From the NCBI RefSeq assembly GCF_900099895.1, contig NZ_FNDY01000015.1, forward strand, positions 31,573 to 95,572: a stretch of 64,000 bases of DNA, in the 5' to 3' direction. The notes under the pieces are model-generated. The model ran no database searches. It worked only from the letters and a program-made list of their open reading frames with translations, and was not told the origin of the DNA. Numbering within the stretch: position 1 is the first letter of the stretch; each line of letters opens with the position of its first letter. This document shows, piece after piece, positions 34,972 to 43,120 of the stretch. The DNA comes from Paenibacillus naphthalenovorans (lineage in GTDB: Bacteria; Bacillota; Bacilli; Paenibacillales; NBRC-103111). Made by a program: the position numbers and the translations under genes.

Positions 34972-37350
34972 ATGAAAACAAATTCATCATACAATCAAAA
35001 AATATTGTCCACCCTCGATTTTCACGCCGTGCTTCAGCGTTGTTCGCAGCACGCTTCCACATCTATGGGGCAGGAACGCGTCCTTTCGCTTGAGCCGAGC
35101 GGTGTATTTTCCGAGGTGAAACGCAGGCTGCAGGCTACCGATGAAGCCGTGAATGTGGAACGCCTTAAGGGCGGGGCTCCATTTGGCGGTATACGCGATA
35201 TTCGCGCAGCGGTTCACCGCGCCCGGATCGGCGGTATGCTGAATCCGGTGGAGCTGTTGGATATCCTGCTGACATCCCAGGGCGGCAGACGGCTGAAGAA
35301 GTTTCTGGAAGCCCTGCATGAGGATTATCCGATACCGCTGCTGATCGAACTGACGGAGCCGATGACCGATCATAAAGCGATAGAGGACCGGATCCGGGCG
35401 TGCATCGATGAAAATGCGAATGTGGCCGATTCCGCTACTCCCGAGCTTGCAAGGATACGTCAAGAGCTGCGCGGCAGCGAATCGAAAGCCCGAGAGCGTC
35501 TTGAGCAGATGATACGGACGCCGTCGATCCAGAAGATGCTCCAGGAAAATCTGGTAACGATGCGTAACGACCGCTACGTCATTCCGGTAAAACAGGAATA
35601 CCGCGGCCACTTCGGCGGAATGATTCACGATCAATCCGCATCGGGAGCAACGCTATTTATCGAGCCTGAAGTTGTGGTACAGATGAACAATCGCGTTCGG
35701 GAGCTGAAGCTGAAGGAAGAAGCGGAGATTGAGAAAATTTTGCGCATGCTCTCCGCGCTTGTCGCAGAAGCGGCTGATCCGCTTTTGGTGAATGTGGAGG
35801 CATTGGCGGAGCTGGATTTCATCTTTGCCAAAGCCGGGCTTGCCCGTGAGATGAAAGCGACGCTGCCGATCTTGAACGACCGCGGGTTCATCAAGCTGAA
35901 GCGCGGCCGGCATCCGCTGATTTCACCGGACAGCGTCGTACCGATCGATGTGGAGCTGGGCAACCGCTATTCGGCCATCATCGTTACGGGCCCGAACACA
36001 GGGGGCAAGACTGTCTCGCTCAAGACGATCGGCCTTCTGTCGCTCATGGCCATGGCCGGATTGTTCGTGCCCGCCGAGGAGGGCAGCCAGCTTTGCGTCT
36101 TTGATGCGATTTATGCGGATATCGGGGATGAGCAAAGCATCGAGCAAAACTTAAGTACGTTCTCCAGTCATATGACCAATATCATTCGCATCTTGAAGGA
36201 AATGACGCCCAAGAGCCTGGTGTTGCTTGATGAGCTTGGAGCGGGTACGGATCCGGCCGAAGGCTCGGCGCTTGCGATATCCATTCTGGATTATATTCAC
36301 CGGATGGGCTGCCGCATCGTAGCCACGACGCATTACAGCGAGTTAAAGGCATACGCCTTCGATCGCCAGGGCGTCATCAATGCCAGCATGGAGTTCGATG
36401 TCCAAACGTTGAAGCCGACTTACCGGCTTTTGGTGGGTGTGCCGGGGCGAAGCAACGCTTTTGCCATCGCCGAGCGGCTCGGTCTGGCCAAGCCGATCAT
36501 CGATCATGCCCGGGGGCAGGTCGGCGAGGAGGATCAGCGCGTCGAGTCGATGATTGCGACGCTCGAAGAGAACCGGCTGAAGGCGGAGGCGGAGCGTACC
36601 ACGGCGGAGCAGCTTCGCCTCGAGGTCGAAGCGCTCAAAGAGCAGCTGGCGAGCGAGCGACGGCGCTTCGAGGAGCAGCGCGACAAGCTGCTCGAGCGGG
36701 CCGAGCTTGAGGCGCGCGAGGCGGTGGCTAAAGCCCGGCGCGAGGCCGATGAGGTCATCAAGGAGCTGCGCAGACTGCAGCGGGAAGAAGGAAGCGGCGT
36801 AAAGGACCATAAGCTGAGCGAGCTCAAGAGCCGGCTGAACAATGCTGCGCCGGAGCTGAAGAAGGCGTCCAAGGCTCCGAAGAAAAAGCCGGAGGTGATC
36901 GGACCGGGAGACGAAGTCATCGTCACAAGCCTTGGTCAAAGAGGGCATGTGGTGGACATCGTGAACGCTCAGGAAGCGAATGTGCAGCTGGGTATCCTCA
37001 AAATGAAGGTGAAGCAGGACGATCTGCAGCTTGTGAAAAAGGCTTCCTCACAGACGAAAACGCCTCCGAAGGCAACTTCAAGCCTGAAGCGGACCAGGGA
37101 GGATAACGCAAAGATGGAGCTTGATTTGCGGGGGGCAAATGTCGAGGAAGCGATCATTGAGGTGGACCGGTTTCTGGATGAATCCTATCTGGCCAATTTC
37201 GGACAAGTGTATATTATTCACGGTAAGGGAACCGGCGTTCTGCGGTCGGGGATTCAGGAATTTTTGCGCAAGCACAAGCATGTGAAAAGCTTCCGGATGG
37301 GTGCGTATAATGAAGGGGGCGCCGGGGTGACGGTCGCGGAGCTGAAATAA
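34972..37350 (+). CDS. mutS2: Endonuclease MutS2 (RqcU)
   Basis: A 792-residue MutS2 ATPase. The N-terminal core/clamp is followed by the Walker A GPNTGGKT (about 338-346), Walker B LVLLDELGAGTDP, a long coiled coil (about 515-625), a KOW-like patch near 645-690 and a C-terminal Smr nuclease domain (about 714-792; LDLRGANVEEA, HGKGTGVL). It lacks the mismatch-recognition domain of MutS. In Bacillus it splits collided ribosomes and suppresses homologous recombination. A weak ribosome site lies 16 nt before the ATG; a start a few codons later is possible. A TATAAT at 34910-34915 has only a poor -35. Confidence 0.93.
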   Translation: MKTNSSYNQKILSTLDFHAVLQRCSQHASTSMGQERVLSLEPSGVFSEVKRRLQATDEAVNVERLKGGAPFGGIRDIRAAVHRARIGGMLNPVELLDILLTSQGGRRLKKFLEALHEDYPIPLLIELTEPMTDHKAIEDRIRACIDENANVADSATPELARIRQELRGSESKARERLEQMIRTPSIQKMLQENLVTMRNDRYVIPVKQEYRGHFGGMIHDQSASGATLFIEPEVVVQMNNRVRELKLKEEAEIEKILRMLSALVAEAADPLLVNVEALAELDFIFAKAGLAREMKATLPILNDRGFIKLKRGRHPLISPDSVVPIDVELGNRYSAIIVTGPNTGGKTVSLKTIGLLSLMAMAGLFVPAEEGSQLCVFDAIYADIGDEQSIEQNLSTFSSHMTNIIRILKEMTPKSLVLLDELGAGTDPAEGSALAISILDYIHRMGCRIVATTHYSELKAYAFDRQGVINASMEFDVQTLKPTYRLLVGVPGRSNAFAIAERLGLAKPIIDHARGQVGEEDQRVESMIATLEENRLKAEAERTTAEQLRLEVEALKEQLASERRRFEEQRDKLLERAELEAREAVAKARREADEVIKELRRLQREEGSGVKDHKLSELKSRLNNAAPELKKASKAPKKKPEVIGPGDEVIVTSLGQRGHVVDIVNAQEANVQLGILKMKVKQDDLQLVKKASSQTKTPPKATSSLKRTREDNAKMELDLRGANVEEAIIEVDRFLDESYLANFGQVYIIHGKGTGVLRSGIQEFLRKHKHVKSFRMGAYNEGGAGVTVAELK

Positions 37351-37420
37351 TACCAGCTGCAACCATCCGTTTTCCCGGCCCGGGAACTGATTCTGAATTT
37401 TTCTTTACTTTTGAAACTTT

Positions 37421-37446
37421 TGAAACTCCGTGAGAAGATTGTCGTA
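37421..37446 (+). promoter_or_regulatory. pspA: Sigma-W-type promoter of pspA
   Basis: TGAAAC (37421-37426), a 16-bp spacer and CGTA (37443-37446), a textbook match to the ECF sigma-W consensus. The B. subtilis pspA gene is also controlled by sigma-W, so envelope stress should induce this unit. Confidence 0.8.
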
Positions 37447-37525
37447 TATAAGAGTAAAGCATCGATGTTCCACAAGCTCTGCAGGCTAAAAACATAACCA
37501 TTTCATATTTCAGGAGGGCTCCGAT

Positions 37526-38206
37526 ATGGGGATTTTTAAGAGACTGCGCGATTTGACGATGGCTTCGATCAACGATTTGCTCGACAAGGCGGAAGACCCG
37601 GTAAAAATGCTCAACCAATTTTTGCGCGATATGGAAGAGGATATTCGTGAGGCCGAAGTTGCCGTTGCGAAGCAAATTGCCATTGAGAAGAAATTCAAGC
37701 AGCAATATGAAGAAGCGTTTGAAATGGTTCAGAAGCGGGAAGAACAAGCGCTCAAGGCTCTGGAAGCGGGGAATGAAGATCTTGCCCGCCGCGCGCTTCA
37801 GGATAAGAAAGAGCACCAGCAGCGCCATGATGAGATGAAGGGGCAGTTCGAAACGGCCAAGGCTAATGCCGACCGCCTGCGCAGCCAGCTTGCCGAAATG
37901 AAGGATGAATTCGCCAAGATGAAGAACAAGAAGGATATTCTTGTAGCCCGTGCTGAAGCTGCCAAAGCGCAGAAGCAGATCAACCAGGCGATGTCCGGAT
38001 TCGGCACAGACAACGCCGCCAAGGGATTCGACCGGATGAGCGAAAAGGTGCTCCAGCTGGAAGCGGAAGCGGAGGCCAGCGGTGAGCTGAACTCCAGAGG
38101 GAAAAGCCTGGACGACGAATTAGCCGCTCTCGGCAAAAATGACGGTGTAGACGATGAATTGGCCGCGTTGAAGGCGAAACTCGCAGCGAGAAAGCAAGCG
38201 GAGTAA
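37526..38206 (+). CDS. pspA: Phage shock protein A (PspA/IM30)
   Basis: A 226-residue PspA/IM30 protein of the ESCRT-III superfamily. The N-terminal amphipathic helix MGIFKRLRDLTMASINDLL binds stressed membrane, followed by the characteristic PVKMLNQFLRDMEEDIREAE and a long helical hairpin to about 180. It oligomerises on membranes and limits proton leakage. The ATG at 37526 follows CAGGAGG. The sigma-W-type promoter lies 80 bp upstream. A terminator follows and then a DUF350 gene, so pspA may be transcribed alone or read into it. Confidence 0.94.
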   Translation: MGIFKRLRDLTMASINDLLDKAEDPVKMLNQFLRDMEEDIREAEVAVAKQIAIEKKFKQQYEEAFEMVQKREEQALKALEAGNEDLARRALQDKKEHQQRHDEMKGQFETAKANADRLRSQLAEMKDEFAKMKNKKDILVARAEAAKAQKQINQAMSGFGTDNAAKGFDRMSEKVLQLEAEAEASGELNSRGKSLDDELAALGKNDGVDDELAALKAKLAARKQAE

Positions 38207-38225
38207 AAGATTCACAAGCAAAGCG

Positions 38226-38262
38226 GAGACTGAAAGGATGGCACTTTCAGTCTCTTCGATTG
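38226..38262 (+). terminator. Terminator after pspA
   Basis: The 11-bp stem GAGACTGAAAG/CTTTCAGTCTC (38226-38236 and 38244-38254) is followed by a moderately T-rich TTCGATTGTTGTCTTT. Confidence 0.6.
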
Positions 38263-38302
38263 TTGTCTTTGCGCTTCAAGGAAAAGGCGGGGAGAATCGA
38301 CC

Positions 38303-38725
38303 ATGATGAATGAAGAGGTGGGACGCATGATAGCAAATCCATACATGGAAACGTTGGCATTTTTTTCTGTCGCCGTGCTGGCATTAATCGTTTTTCTGGC
38401 ATTGTTTGAACTTGTAACGAAGTACAAGGATTGGGACGAAATCAAGAAGGGCAATCTTTCCGTAGCGATGGCGACCGGCGGCAAAATTTTCGGGATTTGT
38501 AATATATTTCGTTTTTCCATTCTCAATAATGACACGATCTGGCACTCGCTGATCTGGGCCGGCTTCGGATTCCTGCTGCTGCTGATCGCTTACTTTATAT
38601 TTGAGTTTTTGACACCGTATTTCAAAATTGACGAACAGATCCAGCAGGATAACCGGGCGGTCGGCTTTTTATCCATGATTATTTCGATATCGCTTTCTTA
38701 CGTTGTAGGCGCCAGCGTCACCTGA
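38303..38725 (+). CDS. DUF350 membrane protein (YjfL-like)
   Basis: A 140-residue protein with four membrane segments (about 17-37, 56-68, 82-103 and 120-138). The WDEIKKGNLSVAMATGGKI stretch, with conserved Asn and Ala/Gly before the second helix, identifies the DUF350/UPF0719 group. Such genes recur next to pspA homologues and zinc-ribbon proteins in bacteria and are thought to act in membrane stress, but no activity is proven. The start at 38303 has GGGGAGAA about 8 nt ahead. It heads a cluster with the 27-residue ORF and the zinc-ribbon gene. Confidence 0.8.
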   Translation: MMNEEVGRMIANPYMETLAFFSVAVLALIVFLALFELVTKYKDWDEIKKGNLSVAMATGGKIFGICNIFRFSILNNDTIWHSLIWAGFGFLLLLIAYFIFEFLTPYFKIDEQIQQDNRAVGFLSMIISISLSYVVGASVT

Positions 38726-38766
38726 TGGAATCCGGATCGTTGTTCGATTTGAAGGAGGAACGTCCT

Positions 38767-38850
38767 GTGAAATATTTATGGGGCACCTTGTTGGCGCTTG
38801 CGCTTGTGTTTTTGGGCGCGGGCGTTTACTATTTTATTAATCATGCATGA
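38767..38850 (+). CDS. 27-residue single-span membrane peptide
   Basis: The GTG at 38767 is preceded by GAAGGAGG with an 8-nt gap, and the frame reads MKYLWGTLLALALVFLGAGV and then YYFINHA before TGA. Nearly the whole peptide is one hydrophobic helix with a Lys at the inner end. It lies 41 bp after the DUF350 gene and 24 bp before the zinc-ribbon gene, all on the same strand, so it is probably cotranscribed. Small membrane peptides often adjust larger membrane proteins; the DUF350 protein is the obvious candidate partner, but that is inference. Confidence 0.6.
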   Translation: MKYLWGTLLALALVFLGAGVYYFINHA

Positions 38851-38874
38851 GTTGAATAAAGGGAGGAATATTGT

Positions 38875-39372
38875 TTGCCGCAATCCTATGACTCTCTATG
38901 CCCTTGGTGCCACACCGAAATTGTCTGGGATCCGGAGATCGGCCCGGAAGAAACGTGTCCGCACTGCTTCAACGAGCTGGGAGATTACCGGAGTATAAAT
39001 ATTACCGTCAAGCCGTCGGATCAGCAGATCACGTACGATGACGAAGAAGAGGACGATTACGATCTGTCCGACGAAGACCTGGAGCTGATAGATGAGTATG
39101 AAGAGGGTGTGCAGCGGGTGCTGGACAGTCAGGAGGATGCTCCCGAATGCGCGGCATGCCACAGCTTGATGCTGTATGCCGGAACGCAAAACGGATCACA
39201 AGGGTTCGCGCCGTTTGTGCACGGGAACTTGAAGCAGCCCCTGCTCAAAGCGTCTTTTTCGTCACAGGTTTATGTTTGTCCTTCCTGCTTCAAGGTAGAG
39301 TATTCCTTGGCCGAGGAGGATCGGCTTGCCATGATCGAGCTGCTCCGTTCAAACGGCAAATCATCGTCATAA
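38875..39372 (+). CDS. Zinc-ribbon protein with acidic middle, unknown function
   Basis: A 165-residue soluble protein. It has two Cys pairs at the N-terminus (CPWC and CPHC, about residues 9-31), a very acidic middle (DDEEEDDYDLSDEDLELIDEYE) and a second set, CAAC and CPSC, flanking a Phe-rich segment near the C-terminus, giving two likely zinc-binding knuckles. The TTG start at 38875 is chosen from GGGAGG at 38861-38866. It is the last gene of the DUF350 group and is followed by a terminator. I do not recognise a named family. Confidence 0.75.
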   Translation: MPQSYDSLCPWCHTEIVWDPEIGPEETCPHCFNELGDYRSINITVKPSDQQITYDDEEEDDYDLSDEDLELIDEYEEGVQRVLDSQEDAPECAACHSLMLYAGTQNGSQGFAPFVHGNLKQPLLKASFSSQVYVCPSCFKVEYSLAEEDRLAMIELLRSNGKSSS

Positions 39373-39377
39373 ATCGT

Positions 39378-39414
39378 GGGGGGAGGCGTTCGCGCCTTTC
39401 CCCGCTTTCTCTTT
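39378..39414 (+). terminator. Terminator of the DUF350 gene group
   Basis: GGGGAGGCG-type arm (39379-39388) pairs with CGCCTTTCCCC (39393-39403), followed by GCTTTCTCTTT. Confidence 0.6.
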
Positions 39415-39513
39415 AACCGGGGATTCAAAGGTTTGTCATATTGCCGGCATCGCTCATGTTTTTTGTCTTTTTGGGAAGCTTAACTAAGACATTACATGGG
39501 ATTAGGTGAGCGA

Positions 39514-40836
39514 ATGCATTCCGGAACTAAACATTTTCCAGACCATTGGACTCGTAAAAGCAGCAAAAGCGGAGCAGGTCATGAGTGGCGGCAGGTCCGC
39601 AGGGAAGTCCCGGGAGGCGGGGGCCGTGAGGGATCGGGGAAAAGCGCTCCGTTAACGGGACAATCGCGGCTGCTGCTGACAGTCAACGGATTATTTGCCG
39701 CCGCCAACGCTTTATCCGGGGTCTTCGTGAATGTATATCTCTGGAAGGCTAAGCACGATTTTTCGGTCATTGGTTGGTTTACATTAGTACATCACCTCTC
39801 GATGGCTTTGACGTTCTGGCTGGCTGGCAAATGGGTGAAAGAACATAATAAAATGAACTGTTTGCGAACGGGAGTGGCGGTTGCCGCGCTGTTTTATTTG
39901 CTTGTGCTGTGGTTTGGCGAGCAGTCGGCGGATTATTATGTGCTCCTTGGGGCTGTCCAGGGGCTGTCATCCGGTTTGTTCTGGTTGGCTTTTAATGTCG
40001 TTTATTTTGAGGTGACGGATCCGGACAACCGCGACCGGTTTAACGGTGCAGCAGGACTGCTCGGATCGGGAGCGGGGATGATCGCCCCCTGGATATCGGG
40101 GTTTCTTATTGTCCGCATGCAGGAGACCAACGGGTACCGCCTTATTTTTACATTGTCCCTTATCGTATTTTGCATCGGCGTGATCGTCAGTTTTTTCCTG
40201 AAAAAACGAAAAACCTCGGGAAATTATGAGTGGTTCCTGACCTGGCGATGTTTACGGCAAAAGGATACGGCATGGCGCAAGGTCGGTCTGGCTTTGATGG
40301 CGCAAGGCGTACGGGAGGGCGTGTTCGGCTTTTTCATCGCCCTGCTCGTTTTCGTCCATACCGGCAGCGAGATGAAGCTGGGCAATTTTTCGCTTCTGAC
40401 CTCGGCCGCGGCGTTGATCAGTTTTATGCTTGCGGGCCGATGGCTGCGTCCGGAATACCGGCCTAAAGCTTTACTGATCGGGGCGGTTATGCTGGTGCTG
40501 ATTATTTTTCCTTTTTTCTGGAAGGTTGATTTTGTTACGCTCCTGATGTTCGGTATTGGAGCGGCCGTATTCTACCCGCTATATGCCATACCCATGACAT
40601 CGATCGTTTTTGATCTGATCGGAGGCGATGAAGAAAGTGTGAAGCGCCGGGAGGAATATATCGTGATGAGGGAGCTTGCGCTCAATGCGGGACGTCTGCT
40701 GGGTACGGCGGTATTCATTACGGTGGTATCCCTGACCCGGTCCCCGGCAGCCATGAACTGGCTGCTGCTCGCCATTGGCAGCTCGCCGATCGCGGCTTGG
40801 TATTGGATGCGTAAAGTGAAGGCAGATAAAGCTTAA
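39514..40836 (+). CDS. MFS transporter
   Basis: About 440 residues with roughly eleven or twelve membrane helices after a basic, Gly-rich N-terminal tail of about 50 residues. The central loop KKRKTSGNYEWFLTWRCL separates the two halves, as in major facilitator proteins. VYLWKAKHDFSVIGWFTL and LGAVQGLSSGLFWLAFNVVYFE resemble the YqgE/YcxA-like branch of Bacillales carriers. The ATG at 39514 is preferred because AGGTGAG lies just before it; an in-frame ATG at 39496 has no ribosome site. The substrate is unknown and it stands alone. Confidence 0.82.
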   Translation: MHSGTKHFPDHWTRKSSKSGAGHEWRQVRREVPGGGGREGSGKSAPLTGQSRLLLTVNGLFAAANALSGVFVNVYLWKAKHDFSVIGWFTLVHHLSMALTFWLAGKWVKEHNKMNCLRTGVAVAALFYLLVLWFGEQSADYYVLLGAVQGLSSGLFWLAFNVVYFEVTDPDNRDRFNGAAGLLGSGAGMIAPWISGFLIVRMQETNGYRLIFTLSLIVFCIGVIVSFFLKKRKTSGNYEWFLTWRCLRQKDTAWRKVGLALMAQGVREGVFGFFIALLVFVHTGSEMKLGNFSLLTSAAALISFMLAGRWLRPEYRPKALLIGAVMLVLIIFPFFWKVDFVTLLMFGIGAAVFYPLYAIPMTSIVFDLIGGDEESVKRREEYIVMRELALNAGRLLGTAVFITVVSLTRSPAAMNWLLLAIGSSPIAAWYWMRKVKADKA

Positions 40837-40861
40837 GGCATGGTTGTAAGCGCGTGCCAGC

Positions 40862-40889
40862 TTGACAAAACATTCCCTCCCGCTAAAAT
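40862..40889 (+). promoter_or_regulatory. cysK: cysK promoter
   Basis: TTGACA (40862-40867), a 16-bp spacer and TAAAAT (40884-40889), 63 bp before the cysK start. No T-box or S-box elements are evident in the short leader. Confidence 0.6.
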
Positions 40890-40952
40890 AAGGGGACAGA
40901 GGATTGGTAGTACGGAAGCTGGAGGTTTCTGTACGTTAAGGGAGGCTGCAGC

Positions 40953-41879
40953 ATGGGTTCAAGTAAAAAGATGGTAAACAGCATCACAGAGCTGATCGGG
41001 GATACGCCGGCCGTCCGGGTCAACCGTCTCGTAGGCCAGGATGATGCGGAGCTTTACGTGAAGCTTGAATATTTCAATCCGAGCGGAAGTGTCAAGGATC
41101 GTGCGGCGTTCAATCTGATCGCTCAGGCGGAAAAGGATGGCCGGATTCGTCCGGGCGCTACGATCATCGAGCCGACAAGCGGAAATACCGGAATCGGGCT
41201 GGCGATGAACGCGGCGGCAAAAGGGTATAAAGCGATTTTGGTTATGCCGGACAATATGACCAAGGAGCGGATCAATCTGCTGAAGGCTTACGGAGCGGAA
41301 GTCGTACTTACTCCCGCTGCGGAACGCATGCCGGGCGCCATCAAGAAGGCGCTTGAGCTGCAGGAGCAAATACCGAACAGCTTTATTCCCCAGCAGTTTG
41401 AGAATAAGGCGAATCCGGATATCCACAGAGTAACGACGGCTCTGGAGATCATTGAGCAGATGGATGGGCGGCTGGACGCCTTTATCGCCACCTCGGGCAC
41501 CGGAGGGACGATTACCGGTACCGGGGAAGTGCTCCGTGAGAAGCTTCCGGGGATCAGTATTTATGTCGTTGAGCCTAAAGGATCGCCGGTTCTGTCGGGC
41601 GGACAGCCCGGGCCCCATAAGCTGGTCGGCACCAGCCCGGGCTTTGTGCCTTCGATTCTGAACACGGATGTTTACGATGAGATCGTGCAGGTCGCTGACG
41701 AGGACGCACTGCAAACGACGCGTGACTTGGCGAGGCTTGAAGGTATCCTGGTCGGCCCGTCTGCGGGAGCGGCGGTATGGACCGGTCTGCAGGTAGCTCG
41801 CAAGCTTGGCCGCGGCAAACGTGTGCTGTGCATTGCGCCGGATACGGGAGAACGGTATTTGAGCATGGACATATTTTGA
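40953..41879 (+). CDS. cysK: Cysteine synthase (O-acetylserine sulfhydrylase)
   Basis: A 308-residue PLP enzyme that makes cysteine from O-acetylserine and sulfide. The PLP Lys is in GSVKDR within NPSGSVKDRAAFN, the substrate loop TSGNTGIG and the phosphate-binding GTGGTITGTG follow, and the C-terminus ends GERYLSMDIF. The ATG at 40953 follows AAGGGAGG. It is monocistronic between its promoter at 40862 and the terminator at 41898. Confidence 0.94.
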   Translation: MGSSKKMVNSITELIGDTPAVRVNRLVGQDDAELYVKLEYFNPSGSVKDRAAFNLIAQAEKDGRIRPGATIIEPTSGNTGIGLAMNAAAKGYKAILVMPDNMTKERINLLKAYGAEVVLTPAAERMPGAIKKALELQEQIPNSFIPQQFENKANPDIHRVTTALEIIEQMDGRLDAFIATSGTGGTITGTGEVLREKLPGISIYVVEPKGSPVLSGGQPGPHKLVGTSPGFVPSILNTDVYDEIVQVADEDALQTTRDLARLEGILVGPSAGAAVWTGLQVARKLGRGKRVLCIAPDTGERYLSMDIF

Positions 41880-41897
41880 TGGCAGCGGCATAGGGGA

Positions 41898-41942
41898 AGC
41901 GGCGGGACAGTCCAGGGCGGACAGCTCCCGCCGCTTTTTTTG
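41898..41942 (+). terminator. Terminator of cysK
   Basis: The 10-bp stem AGCGGCGGGA/TCCCGCCGCT (41898-41907 and 41926-41935) is followed by a run of T. Confidence 0.85.
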
Positions 41943-41967
41943 TATAGAGAAAGTGTGCGGAAAAAGG

Positions 41968-41996
41968 TTGCATAAATATTCATTATTATGTATAAT
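41968..41996 (+). promoter_or_regulatory. Promoter of the GNAT-like gene
   Basis: TTGCAT (41968-41973), a 17-bp spacer and a perfect TATAAT (41991-41996), 69 bp before the start codon. Confidence 0.7.
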
Positions 41997-42064
41997 AATA
42001 AACAAGGGAGCGGGAAACCGGTCCTTCTGATTTTTGAACATCTTACTGGAGAGGGGAACCTTTC

Positions 42065-42352
42065 ATGAAAATCGCACTGCATAATGAGCTTCCGGGCGAG
42101 GCGCAGTTTCAGCAGTTGATCGATTCCGTTTCCGCACATTCTGGCCAGAGCGGAGAATTTTCATACGAATCGTACTCTCATAGTGATCGTGTTATAGCCG
42201 CTTACGATCAAGGACGGCTTGTCGGACTGGGTCGTCTCGTGGATGCCGATCAGAGCAGGATTGAAATTACAGTGCTTCCCGGGTACCAAGGGCGGGAAAT
42301 TGAAGGATATATGCGTAAACTTCTTACAGCTCACAGCTTCTGCCATAGCTAG
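42065..42352 (+). CDS. Short GNAT-like protein
   Basis: A 95-residue protein (MKIALHNELPGEAQFQQLID). The part VIAAYDQGRLVGLGRLVD and VLPGYQGREIEGY matches beta-strands 2-4 and the acetyl-CoA loop region of GNAT acetyltransferases, but the protein stops soon after, where a full enzyme would continue for about 40 residues. It is either a naturally short member or a truncated one; I found no frameshift continuation downstream. GAGAGGGGAA precedes the ATG, and it has its own promoter and terminator, so it is probably expressed. Catalysis is doubtful. Confidence 0.65.
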   Translation: MKIALHNELPGEAQFQQLIDSVSAHSGQSGEFSYESYSHSDRVIAAYDQGRLVGLGRLVDADQSRIEITVLPGYQGREIEGYMRKLLTAHSFCHS

Positions 42353-42376
42353 TCTGCTTCATAAGTCGATGATCAG

Positions 42377-42400
42377 CCTCCATTACTGTGGGGGTTTTTT
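42377..42400 (+). terminator. Terminator of the GNAT-like gene
   Basis: A short CCTCC/GGGGG hairpin (42377-42394, containing one T-G pair) followed by TTTTTT. Modest in strength. Confidence 0.45.
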
Positions 42401-42444
42401 GTCGTCCATTTCCGGCTGCATGTCATGCTCTTTGTAATTTTGCT

Positions 42445-42474
42445 TTGCCAAATGACGGGCGATAGGTGTAATAT
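42445..42474 (+). promoter_or_regulatory. Possible promoter of alaR-alaT
   Basis: TTGCCA (42445-42450), an 18-bp spacer and TAATAT (42469-42474). The leader to the start at 42615 is about 130 nt without a recognised element. Confidence 0.35.
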
Positions 42475-42614
42475 GTAGTAATAATAAAAGCTTCCGGTCG
42501 AAGCCAGCCGAAGAATGGATACCATGGTAAAGCCGGAATTTTATGGATACAGAAAGGTTTGATTTTCATCGAACTTCTTTTCTGTCATTTTAAGCTTTGT
42601 AGGAGGGCGCATCC

Positions 42615-43106
42615 ATGGAACAATTCAAAATGAAAATCATTGAGCTGCTCAAAGAAGATGCACGCCGCACGCCGGCCTTGATCGCAACCATGCTCGGGGC
42701 TTCCGAGGCGGAAGTGGCGGAGGCGATTCAAGAGCTGGAAGAGGCGAATGTGATCGTAAAATACGCTACGGTCGTTAATTGGGCCAAAGTGGACAGCGAG
42801 AAAGTCACTGCCCTCATTGAAGTGCAAATTACGCCGGAACGCGGACGCGGCTTTGACGCGATTGCCGAACGCATTTACTTATATCCTGAAGTGAAATCGG
42901 TCTATTTGATGTCGGGCGCATATGATCTGCTCGTGGAGATCGAAGGCAAAACGCTCAAAGAGGTGGCGTCGTTCGTTTCCAATAAGCTTTCCCCGATTGA
43001 TCGGGTATTGTCGACGAAGACGCATTTTATATTGAAAAAGTACAAGCAGGACGGGATTACCTTCGAAGATCATGAAGATGATCGCCGCCTCTTGATCTCA
43101 CCGTAA
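42615..43106 (+). CDS. alaR: Lrp/AsnC family regulator (AlaR-like)
   Basis: A 163-residue protein. The N-terminal winged helix (LLKEDARRTPALIATMLGASEAEV) and the C-terminal RAM/AsnC ligand domain (ALIEVQITPERGRGFDAIAE, VYLMSGAYDLLVEIEG) are both complete. The ATG at 42615 follows TAGGAGG. It lies 14 bp before a class I aminotransferase gene. This pairing matches B. subtilis alaR-alaT (yugG-yugH), where AlaR activates alaT in response to alanine. The symbol rests on that synteny and is not certain. Confidence 0.85.
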   Translation: MEQFKMKIIELLKEDARRTPALIATMLGASEAEVAEAIQELEEANVIVKYATVVNWAKVDSEKVTALIEVQITPERGRGFDAIAERIYLYPEVKSVYLMSGAYDLLVEIEGKTLKEVASFVSNKLSPIDRVLSTKTHFILKKYKQDGITFEDHEDDRRLLISP

Positions 43107-43120
43107 AGGACGCTGAGAAG

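Noticed and set aside
40959..42041. 360-residue minus-strand ORF over cysK
   Set aside because: Opposite a clear cysK gene; composition rich in Arg/Gln/His typical of shadow frames.
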